Shown here one piece after another: positions 1-8,460 of a stretch of DNA of 64,000 bases. The first letter of the stretch is position 1. Each line of letters begins with the position of its first letter. The stretch covers positions 372,001-436,000 of the forward strand of contig MU271152.1 in assembly GCA_021432605.1 (NCBI GenBank), written 5' to 3'. The DNA is from Coniochaeta sp. PMI_546. Taxonomy: Eukaryota > Ascomycota > Sordariomycetes > Coniochaetales > Coniochaetaceae. The notes beneath the pieces were generated by a model, which was not told the origin of the DNA, searched no databases, and saw only the letters and a list, made by a program, of their open reading frames with translations. The position numbers were made by a program, and so were the translations under genes.

Positions 1-1255
1 GGTAGCCTCTGCCTGTTGCAACACCACCTAGATAGTCAAACTACCCTTCGCATCATCCTTTTAGCGAAGTAATTATCCTTGAGATCTTTCGTGTTAGCCA
101 CCAGCCCTCGAGTCAAAACTTGAACTCAGCGAATTGCAAAACCTACAATTATATCCTCGCTGATCCCATCAAGCGTTCCTAGAAGACATGAGGCCTTAAG
201 CTGGAGACATTGAATCCTCCACAGTACTATGCCACCTACCTTACATAGTATGGTCCATTGCAAGGCACGCCTAGAGAAGGAACCTTGTGCCCTGCAGCAA
301 CAAAACCTCAAACATGGCCGCACTCTTAGCTTGTTTCCATAGGTCATTGAGCATGTCAACGAGTCGGGATATTTGTTTGTCACGGCAATTGCAATAGAGT
401 TGATGCTGAGCACGTCTTCTAGATCCCCTAGCAGGCATTCTATTCTTAAACTTACAAGACCTTGTCGGGAGCTTGTCTGTGTTTGAGCCACCGTCTGGAA
501 GCCCCCTGCAGCCCCCAAACCGCCCCACCAAAACGGCTCAACCTGCTGTTCTGATTGAGAGTCTGGACCTTGACCGGGATTCTCTGTATGATCGCCTGTA
601 AGAGGATCATAACAAGCTCGGCATTTCGAGTATCATCGTGTTTTCGGTCCTTCCACTGCTTCCCCGCGTACTATGTAGGTCTTCATCAACAGCAGATCTC
701 TGGGCGCCAAATGGAGCACATGCCTGGTGAAGCTGCTCCTATCTCTGGGCTCATACCCAGTCTTTTGCGTGTATCAGGCGATCCTGATCGCCGTGATTCA
801 CTGATCACCTTAATGCTTCAGCTCCGTCTCTGTTACTCGATATTCTACTTTTTTTCAAATCTCGTGCCATGCACGGTTCTTATGACTAAGATGCTTGTTC
901 CAGTTAACCATGTTTGGGCTTCATGGAGCTCGAGCATCCCCCCCCTGGCAGGCTGTCTGCCATCCGTTGATATAAGACGGAGTGAAGCCTTGATCCTCTG
1001 ATGTTTCTTTTCATCCTGATCTAAGTCGAGCATCTTGTCTTTCTTGTGCTACTTCCTTTCCTTGCTGGCAGGTCCCTTCCTCGTGTGTCCATTCTATTCT
1101 CCTATAGATATTGTTCTTCATTGACGAGGTATGTTGCATGATCTGGACCGTGATATACAGATCATTAACCTAGACAGTAGCTGCGCTCTTGAGACGTCCT
1201 TTCTACTTGACTTCATCACATTCTCTTTTTTACAAGTCCTGCTTCAGACATCAAA
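1..1255. other. Non-coding, upstream of first gene
   Basis: No credible gene is visible. The open frames here begin at non-ATG codons, show no recognisable domain and have no matching splice structure. The last 150 bases or so are pyrimidine-rich and probably hold the promoter and leader of the gene starting at 1256. Confidence 0.6.
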
Positions 1256-2117
1256 ATGAAGAACTTTGGAACAGTCCTCGCGCTGCTGGCAGTCTCAGCC
1301 TCATACGTGGTCTCCTTACCCCACGACGGAAACGTGCCACGCGGTCCTTACCATGAGGCTCTCTCCATCCATGCACGAGCAGCCAAGGGCGAAAGTGCCA
1401 AGGGCAAGGGCCAAGGCAAAGGCGCGGCTGCCGCCAATGTCACGGAAGTAGCCAACAACGCAACTGCAGTTGTCAACGGAACGGCGGCTGCCGCCAACGG
1501 GACGGCTAACACTGGCAAGGGCAACAACGGCAAGGGAAAGAAGAAGGGCAAGGGACAAGCAGCCCAGAATAGCACCGATGCGGCTACCGCCGGTAAGGCC
1601 AACAATGATGCCCAAGGTCTCCTGGACCAGCTTCTCGCCGGCCTTGAAAGTCAGCTGGGTGTCGACCTGAACGGCGATGGCGCAGCTGGTGCCGCTGCCG
1701 CGGCCGGAGGACAGGTCAACGTTGCGGACCTCCTCAAGCTTCTCGGTGCACGGGATGAGCAGCCAGAGGCAGGCCTCGAGAAGAGACAGGGCAAGGGCAA
1801 GAAAGGCAAGGGCAAGGCTAAGGGGAAGGGAAAGGGTAAGGGCAAAGGAAAGGCCAATGCCGCCGCAGCTGGTAAGACCGCCTTTCATCTGTACTTGTGA
1901 CTCTTGTGCTGACCTATCTGGCTTCTTAGCTGCCGCCTCGTCTTCGGCCGCTGCCGCATCGGCTTCTTCAGCTGCCGCTGCTGCCTCTGCTTCCGATGCT
2001 GCTGCTGCTGCTGCGGCTACTGCCACCGACGCTGCCGCTGTCGCTACCGCCACTGATGCTGCGGTGGCTGCGGCCGTCACCGACACAGCTGATGCCGCCG
2101 TTGTAGCGGAAGATTAG
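1256..2117 (+). CDS. Secreted Ala/Gly/Lys-rich low-complexity protein with Kex2 site
   Basis: Two exons, 1256-1871 and 1930-2117, give 267 residues; the 58-base intron has a GTAAG donor and a TTAG acceptor and joins the frames exactly. The protein starts with a clear signal peptide (hydrophobic core VLALLAVSASYVVS). A segment with several N-glycosylation sequons (NVT, NAT, NGT, NST) and GKGK tracts follows, then a short ordinary-looking stretch around residues 118-170. A dibasic EKR site near residue 177 precedes a lysine/glycine tract of about 27 residues, and exon 2 encodes an almost pure Ala/Ser/Thr/Asp tail. The KR followed by Gln resembles a Kex2 processing site, so the precursor may be cut in the Golgi into a glycosylated part and a polycationic/poly-Ala part. 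I recognise no named family. Its role could be in the cell wall or as a released peptide; that is inference only. Confidence 0.75.
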
Positions 2118-2985
2118 AGAGCATCCAGATGGAGGTGGAATGGGGTATATGCACCCAGGGGAACCATCAGTTCTCCTTTTCTTGTAAAACAAACTGCTTT
2201 GAGGAGTAACGGCCGGTCTCGGGCTGGAAAAAGGTGCTTGCAGGCCAGGGCTTCCCCGAAAGAAGGTCGTGTCTGAACTCACCACTGTCGTTTATTGGGT
2301 TGCAGACGACGAATACGCAGGATCTTGGGTATCTTGCTCATATTCATTTCGTTGCTCGACGGAATGGATACCGTAGCTTACCAGGCTATGGATGGTTTTG
2401 CCCAGCTTGGACCGGAACCAATGTTGGACGGAGGAATGAGATGTGATAGATGGAACACAAGGTCGTTACTCAGTACCTACCCTCCGTACAGACAGATAAC
2501 AAGCACTACGTAGCATGTGCCGCGAGTGACAGAACCAAATATTGAGCTCCAGCCACACGTCACAAGCTGGACGCCACACTAGGACAAGCATGTGATTGTG
2601 GCCAAATGCAGCTAGAACTGCCAGACAGGCGAGAGTCCAAACCATTAGCAGAAATGGTTTAGTCTGCACAGCCACGATACCCCTCCATAGCATACGTAGC
2701 TCCCAGGGATGACGACATGCCCGCCCGCCTCCTCCACGGCTTGCTTCGCGCTTCCACTGACATCAGGCAATTCGAGCCACTCTTGGCAGAGACCCTGACA
2801 CGCAACCCAAACTCAACTATTAAAGATACCACGTCGTCCTCTCAGGCTTCCGCATTCGACTCTGGATCACAAGCCAAAAAATAAAATAAAATAAAAGCAT
2901 ACTCATCAACCTACGGTACCCTTTGATCACAACGACCTTCCCACATCAAGTGTCCCCTCCAATCAAACACACAAAATCAGACAAG
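2118..2985. other. Non-coding between genes 1 and 2
   Basis: Holds the 3' region of the low-complexity protein gene and the leader of the Vip1 gene. An A-rich run of repeated AAATA units lies near 2878-2895, about 90 bases before the Vip1 start. No gene is seen. Confidence 0.55.
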
Positions 2986-3917
2986 ATGACTGCACCCAAC
3001 ACCGTCCAGGTTGCGAACATCGCAGCCAAGACTGAAGACAAGGAGATCAAGGACTTCTTCAGCTTCTGGTAAGCTTTCGCTGAGCAACAGCTTCCACTGC
3101 TCCGCACACAGCTAACCCCCGTAATAGCGGCAAGATCACAGACATCAAGGTGACCAGCGAGGGCGCAAACAAGTCCGCGACTGTCACCTTCGAGAAGGAG
3201 ACGGCCGCCAAGACCGCCCTCCTCCTCAACCACACCAAGCTCGGCGAGAACGAGATCACCGTGACGGGCTCCGCCGACGCAGACAAGGACAACAGCACCA
3301 GCTACAAGCACCAAGACGACCGCGACACCGACGAGATCACGCAAGAGGAGAAGCCCCGCTCGCGCATCCTGGCCGAGTACCTAGCCCACGGCTACGTCGT
3401 GGCCGACGCCAGCCTCAAGAAGGCGATCGAGCTCGACGAGCAGCACGGCGTCTCGTCCCGCTTCCTCAACACCCTCACCAACCTCGACAAGAAGTACCAC
3501 GCCACCGACCGCGCCAAGACGGTCGACCAGAGCTACGGCATCACCCAGCGCGCCACCGGCCTGCTGTCCGGCCTGGGCTCCTACTTCGAGAAGGCCACCA
3601 ACACCCCGACCGGCCGCAAGCTCGTCCAGTTCTACACCAACGGCCAGCGCCAGGTCGAGGACATCCACAACGAGGCCCGCCGCCTCGCCGAGCTCAAGAA
3701 GCAGGAGCACGGCGGTAGCGCCTACAAGGCCGCCGGGCTCGACAAGGTCTTCGGCGCCGAGAAGGAGAAGCCCAAGGCGACCGATGCACCCGGTTCTGCC
3801 CCGGCCAACGCTCCCGCCGTGGAGTCCACCCAGACTGCTACTGCGCCGTCCAGCGTCCCGCAGCAGAGCACTGCTACACAGATCCCCAAATTTGACGCGC
3901 CGCCTACGGGCCAGTAG
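2986..3917 (+). CDS. vip1: RRM protein Vip1 (actin cytoskeleton protein family)
   Basis: Two exons, 2986-3068 and 3128-3917, give 290 residues. The 59-base intron (GTAAGC...AATAG) splits a cysteine codon, and the joined product reads straight into the RRM. Residues 1 to about 75 form one RNA recognition motif: the first strand is TVQVANIA, then a helix (KEIKDFF), then the RNP1-like SATVTFEKETAAKTALLL. The rest is a charged helical region with the motif RILAEYLAHGYVVADASLKK and a Pro/Ala/Thr-rich tail, as in fungal proteins named Vip1 after the S. pombe gene. Fungal annotation often calls it an actin cytoskeleton protein, but the biochemical role is poorly defined. Length and architecture fit the family, and no key part is missing. 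The gene is strongly GC-rich at third codon positions, suggesting good expression. Confidence 0.9.
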
Positions 3918-4584
3918 GCGGTTTGACTTGACTTGGTAATTGATGACGGAATAACGCAGGGATGGAGAGAGGGAGTTGGTAGTTATTATGGCACAAATGG
4001 TGGCTCATAAAGTTGCCTTTATTAGGGTTGAGCCTTACGCGGTTTATTGCTTCAGTCTAGCTTAACGTCATGACGAACTTGAATGTCATTCTGCTTCCAT
4101 GTTTTGTGAACAGTTGCGTGTAATCAGAGTCTTGCGTGATGAGGTTCAAAATAGCCTTATGGCCGTGTACTCGTACCTCGTAATTATTCGTGAAAGTCGG
4201 GATAGCAACGTGGTCCTGTAGGCTGTAGCTCTAATGAGTTGTAGTCATGGAACCCATATTCAGCCATTCAAGCGGGAGGTTTCCTACATCTCGCTATCTG
4301 TGACTATCCATGACATGTCTTTAAATCGACAAATCGTCGAAACGTAACGTCATCGCCATTCGTAGAGTATAGGGACCATTTTCGTCAAACACAGGTCAGT
4401 TCATGACGTGGCCTAAGCAAATCTAACGGTTTATACCTATGATAACTCCCAGTGGTCCTTGAATTGACTCCCGAACGCAAGCATACCTTAATCAACGCCG
4501 ATGGTCTGTGATGTCTGGAATCTCCCACAAGCAGACAGTACCACCAGGAACCAGCCCCAACGCCATCCCGAGTCTCGAAAACCC
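3918..4584. other. Convergent 3' intergenic region
   Basis: Lies between the 3' ends of the Vip1 and SNF2 genes. Composition is AT-richer than the flanking genes. No gene, RNA or strong repeat is seen. Confidence 0.55.
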
Positions 4585-7500
4585 CTACCATCTCCGCCCA
4601 TAAACCGAATCCTCAGCCTTCTTCTCTCTCCTCCTGGGCGCGGTGATATTCCTCATCGACCGCACAATGCCACCGACATCATCCTGCACAGCCTGGGGGT
4701 CCACAAGCCCGTCCGGTCCCGCGCTGTTCCTATGCTTGAACAGCGCCAGAATCTCCTGCAGGCCCAGCTTGAGCGCGTTCTTGTCCTTCTTCCGCATCCC
4801 GCCCTCGATAGTAGCCTCGGCCAGCAGCCGCTTCTTGTTCTGCAGCTCGAGGATCCTCTCCTCGACCGTGTCCGCCACCGTCAGCTTGTACACGACCACG
4901 TCGACCGTCTGCGTCAGCCGGTGCACCCGGTCGATGGCCTGCTCCTCCACAAACGGGTTCCAGAACGGCTCGAGTATGACCACCCGCGTGGCGGCCGTGA
5001 GGTTGAGCCCCAGGCTGCCGCACTTGAGCGAGCAGAGCAGGATGCGCGTGTGCGGGTCCGTCCGGAGGGCGTGCAGCGCCGCCTCGCGGGCGTCGTTCTT
5101 CATGCCGCCGTCGTAGCGCACGAATTTGAAGCCTGGCTGGGAGCGGAAGAAGGGCTCAATCAGGTCGAGCATGGAGGTGAATTGCGAGAAGACGATGAAC
5201 TTGTGCTCGCCGACCTCCTTCTTGAGGATGGAGATCAGCTCGCGTATCTTGGCTGATTGGAGGACGTGCGAGGCGTCCTTCTTGCCACCCTTTGGTCGGC
5301 GGCCGTGGGCTCGTCTGGTGGGCTCACCGTCCGACCCTGAGTCGGAATCTGAGTCGGAAGCGAGTTCAGACTCAGACACCCCGGAATTGTCGGCCGAGTC
5401 TCTTGTTTCCGAGTCTGAGGTGGCCGAGGCAGACTTTTGGGAGGCGACAAGCTGGCTGCGCATCTTAGTCACAGACAGGAACGTCTCCTCCTCCTCGTCA
5501 GAATGAACCGCCGTATCCTTCTCATCATCGACAACAAAGCTGTCGAGGTTGCTCCCGTCTTCTTCCGCGGACTGAAGGGAGTCCTCAGACCCAATATCCT
5601 CTCCACCTCCCTCCGCATTCTCGTCTTCCTCCCCGCCAGCCTTGCCCAGTCTTAGCGACCCGCGCTGGTCCTCGCCGACAAGCCAGCTCCCATCCTCTTC
5701 CTCGTCACTGCTGTCCATGACAATGTTCCGTGCCCTTGGCTTCCGGCGCGTCTTTGCCTCAACCTTGACCTCCTCCTCAACAACGCTGACCCGCCTCCCT
5801 TTCTTCCTCGGCCTCTTCCGCTCCGGTGTCTCGCCATTCAGCTTCTGCAGACTCTGACTGCACCCCGCACAGCGCAGGAGCCCATCCGCAACCTCCTGCC
5901 GCGACAAGTCATTAAGACACATCTCGCACTGTTTCGTCCGTATCCCCATCCCCCCAAACACATCAGCCAGGTCATCGATATCCGCATCGACAACCTTCCG
6001 CTCCGGCTCCGCCGCCGTCTCGGCCGCAAGCGCATCCCGGTCCTTATCGACCTTCGCCTCCGTCAACCTCGGATGATTACACGCCTGCCGCAGCCTGAGC
6101 AGCAGCACCAGCGCATTCGCATAATTGACCTTGCCCTGCATCATCTTCTCAATGCTCTTATCCGCCCTCGCCTCCAGCTGATCGTAAAACTCCCTCTCGG
6201 CCGGTGAGAACTGCGTCGCGACCGTGACCACCTTCCGCTCCGTGATCTTAAACGCCGACTTGGGCGCCTCGTACTCCCTCCCCTCCCTCCGCGCCCTGTC
6301 CGCCGCCTCGTCCAGCGCCTTCTTGCCGCCCGCCACCAGCGCCCCCTCCTCCTTGAGCACCTCCTTGGTCCGCCGCTTCATGAAGCACCGGAGCAGGCTG
6401 TGCAGGCGCCGGATGGCCACGTGGCCCTGCCCCTTCTTCATGGGCAGGTCGATGTGCGCCCGCCACTCGCCCAGGTCGTCGTACGGCTGCACCCGCAGGA
6501 AGTGGATCAGGCTCTGCAGCTCGTCCAGGTTGTTCTGCATCGGCGTCCCGGTCAGGCACCACCTGTACTCGGCCCGCAGCGCGCACGCGGCTTTCGTGGC
6601 CTTGGCGTTGCGGTTCTTGATGCTGTGCGCCTCGTCGAGGATGACGCGGTACCAGTGCACGCCGAAGCAGCCGGCCTGGTGGCCGTCCGGGTCCGCGCTG
6701 CTGCTGCCGTGTTCGGAGACCAGGATCTGGTACGTGGTGATGACGACGTCGTACTTCATCAGCTCCTTGGCGCTCTTGGTCCGCTGCGGGCCGTGGTGCA
6801 CGCACACCTTCAGCGCGTGGTCGGCGGTGACCTTGTCCTTGATCTCGGCCTCCCACTGCCGTATCAGGGCCAGCGGCGCGACGACCAGCGTGCCCCTGCT
6901 GAGGGTCGAGAAGCGGTCCTTCCACCCCTCCTCGCCTTTCTTCGGCAGCGGATTGGTCACGACGAGCGTGACGCTCTGCAGCGTCTTGCCCAGACCCATG
7001 TCATCAGCTAATATACCACCCTTGGGCAACTTCCCCTTCTTGATCGGCCCGACCTCGCGCGAGCGCATCCACTTCACACCCTCGACCTGGTGAGGGAGCA
7101 GCTTGACCTTGATACCCTCCACGCTGCCATCCTCGATGGTCTCCTTCTTGCCTTTCTCCTCCTCCTCCTCGTCTTCCATTCCACCCTCGAGCAGCGCCTT
7201 CAGGTCGGCAGACGCCTTGGCCGGATCGGTGTACGCCGGCTCGTAGCCATACGCTAACTCGGTGGCGGCGCGGGCGTACTTTACCGGAGATGCAGGCGGT
7301 TGGGCCCCAGGGCCGACAGAGCTGAAGAGCTGGGGCGGAGCGGCCTTCTTGCCCTCGGCCTTGGGCGCCAGGGGGCCTTTGACCCGATATAGGTCTTTGT
7401 GGTCGCGGTGATGCTCCACGCGGATGCCGTTGCGGGGGACGTTGAAGATGTTGACCGGCTTGCGGTTGAAGGCGGAGTGGAGGGTTGTCGGACGGCCGAA

Positions 7501-7746
7501 GGCGGGTGCCGTGGACGGGGCGGGAGCCGGTGCGGGTCGGCCGGCGAGCGCGGGGCTGTTGGAGAGGTCGATAACGTCTGCATTGCGGGCGAGCGCCGGG
7601 CTGCTGGACAGGCTGATGACGTCTTTTGCGGGGGTGGAGGTGAGGTCTGTGTAGGGATCCGGAGATTGGAGAGAGGCTTGCTGTTGTTGCGAGGAAATGA
7701 TTTCCAGATCGTCGTCGCCAAAGGACTGGGATCTGGAGCGGGACAT
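4585..7746 (-). CDS. SNF2-family DNA-dependent ATPase, Rad5/Rad16/Uls1-like
   Basis: Single exon, 1053 residues, with ATG at 7746. The N-terminal 210 residues are disordered and contain three short acidic-flanked hydrophobic patches (LEII, VISLS, VIDLS) resembling SUMO-interacting motifs. The SNF2 ATPase domain follows: LLPHQVEGVKWM near 216, Walker A (MGLGKT) at 250-255, DEAH at 371-374, then LTGTPMQNNLDELQSL near 398. Around residues 620-645 a CxxC...CxxC zinc element stands where Rad5-type proteins have a RING; only half a RING is visible. A long acidic, Ser-rich insert comes next. The helicase C domain runs from about 850 to 980 and ends with the arginine-finger region DRVHRLTQTVDVVVYKL. 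It probably translocates on DNA in repair or chromatin handling. The exact orthologue (Uls1, Rrp1/2 or TTF2-like) is uncertain. Confidence 0.92.
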   Translation of the reverse strand: MSRSRSQSFGDDDLEIISSQQQQASLQSPDPYTDLTSTPAKDVISLSSSPALARNADVIDLSNSPALAGRPAPAPAPSTAPAFGRPTTLHSAFNRKPVNIFNVPRNGIRVEHHRDHKDLYRVKGPLAPKAEGKKAAPPQLFSSVGPGAQPPASPVKYARAATELAYGYEPAYTDPAKASADLKALLEGGMEDEEEEEKGKKETIEDGSVEGIKVKLLPHQVEGVKWMRSREVGPIKKGKLPKGGILADDMGLGKTLQSVTLVVTNPLPKKGEEGWKDRFSTLSRGTLVVAPLALIRQWEAEIKDKVTADHALKVCVHHGPQRTKSAKELMKYDVVITTYQILVSEHGSSSADPDGHQAGCFGVHWYRVILDEAHSIKNRNAKATKAACALRAEYRWCLTGTPMQNNLDELQSLIHFLRVQPYDDLGEWRAHIDLPMKKGQGHVAIRRLHSLLRCFMKRRTKEVLKEEGALVAGGKKALDEAADRARREGREYEAPKSAFKITERKVVTVATQFSPAEREFYDQLEARADKSIEKMMQGKVNYANALVLLLRLRQACNHPRLTEAKVDKDRDALAAETAAEPERKVVDADIDDLADVFGGMGIRTKQCEMCLNDLSRQEVADGLLRCAGCSQSLQKLNGETPERKRPRKKGRRVSVVEEEVKVEAKTRRKPRARNIVMDSSDEEEDGSWLVGEDQRGSLRLGKAGGEEDENAEGGGEDIGSEDSLQSAEEDGSNLDSFVVDDEKDTAVHSDEEEETFLSVTKMRSQLVASQKSASATSDSETRDSADNSGVSESELASDSDSDSGSDGEPTRRAHGRRPKGGKKDASHVLQSAKIRELISILKKEVGEHKFIVFSQFTSMLDLIEPFFRSQPGFKFVRYDGGMKNDAREAALHALRTDPHTRILLCSLKCGSLGLNLTAATRVVILEPFWNPFVEEQAIDRVHRLTQTVDVVVYKLTVADTVEERILELQNKKRLLAEATIEGGMRKKDKNALKLGLQEILALFKHRNSAGPDGLVDPQAVQDDVGGIVRSMRNITAPRRREKKAEDSVYGRRW

Positions 7747-8120
7747 CTTGACGTTTGTAGCCGGCTTGTGTGTCGTGGGAGATGCTGGTGGGACGGAGAG
7801 GGTGGTTGCCTGGACTAGGTCGTAGAAGCTCCGACGGAGGTCTTCCTTTTTGTTGTGATTGTTATTCTTGGGCGAGGTCTTGAACAGAGGTACGCTGTCT
7901 GATGCGAGATTGTTCCTTGGCTCAAAAGCAAACGTAGCACCTGGTTTTCTGGTTGAAGGTCTCGCTGTTAGCGAGAGAGAATCGAAGGAAGCAGGAGTTG
8001 CGAAACGAACAGCAACGAGTAGGCATCGGTTTTATTTTACCTCATTAGTGGTTAAATGTAGAGTATTGCTGTTGCTGAACACCATGTCTCGGTTGTAGGG
8101 CAGGAAGATGGTGGAACCCC

Positions 8121-8164
8121 GTGCAAAGGTGTGCAAAGCAGTGCAAAAGTAGCGATGTGCAAAG
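8121..8164. repeat. GTGCAAA direct-repeat array
   Basis: Four copies of GTGCAAAR start at 8121, 8131, 8141 and 8157. The first three are exactly 10 bases apart, about one helical turn; the last is 16 bases further on. The array lies about 375-420 bases upstream of the SNF2 start codon. Tandem same-face spacing suggests a cluster of protein-binding sites rather than a slippage repeat, because the bases between copies differ. Confidence 0.6.
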
Positions 8165-8313
8165 TCGCGGTCCCTTTTCGTCACGGCGCGTGTTTACATT
8201 GGATGAGATCGAGTTAAAGAGTTTCGCCGTCGAGGCAACGGTGGCCACCCCTCCTCCTCCTCCCCTGCAATCAATTAATGCACGCCGCACTAACAGCGAC
8301 CCCACCCATCACC

Positions 8314-8332
8314 GCGATAACATTGTTATCGC
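8314..8332. promoter_or_regulatory. GATA-containing inverted repeat
   Basis: Arms GCGATAAC and GTTATCGC (8 bases each) are separated by ATT, giving two back-to-back GATA sites. Fungal GATA factors such as AreA and the SreA type bind paired GATA sequences, so this could be an operator. It lies between the SNF2 promoter and the 3' end of the GH92 gene, about 570 bases upstream of the SNF2 ATG. Function is inferred only from the motif. Confidence 0.4.
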
Positions 8333-8460
8333 AGTATGCTTCCCTACATACACAGCAAGTGAGCATCACTATACTTTATCTTGGTGTACTAACATAGGTA
8401 ACTCATTCATCGCACTTCCTACCACCGGTTAGGACCTATATATCCTCCTGTCAGCTCACC

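Larger units (their letters stand above)
7747..8460. other. Upstream region of the SNF2 gene
   Basis: Promoter and leader of the SNF2 gene (minus strand) and 3' side of the GH92 gene. It holds a GTGCAAA repeat array and a GATA inverted repeat, listed separately. No gene is seen. Confidence 0.6.

Noticed and set aside
1316-2086. Long Ala-rich open frame antisense to the first gene
   Set aside because: It is the complement of the Ala/Gly/Lys repeat coding sequence; low-complexity GC-rich DNA keeps the reverse frame open. No start context or domain.
6224-7093. Long plus-strand frames opposite the SNF2 ATPase domain
   Set aside because: GC3-rich coding sequence leaves shadow frames open on the other strand; the minus frame has all ATPase motifs.
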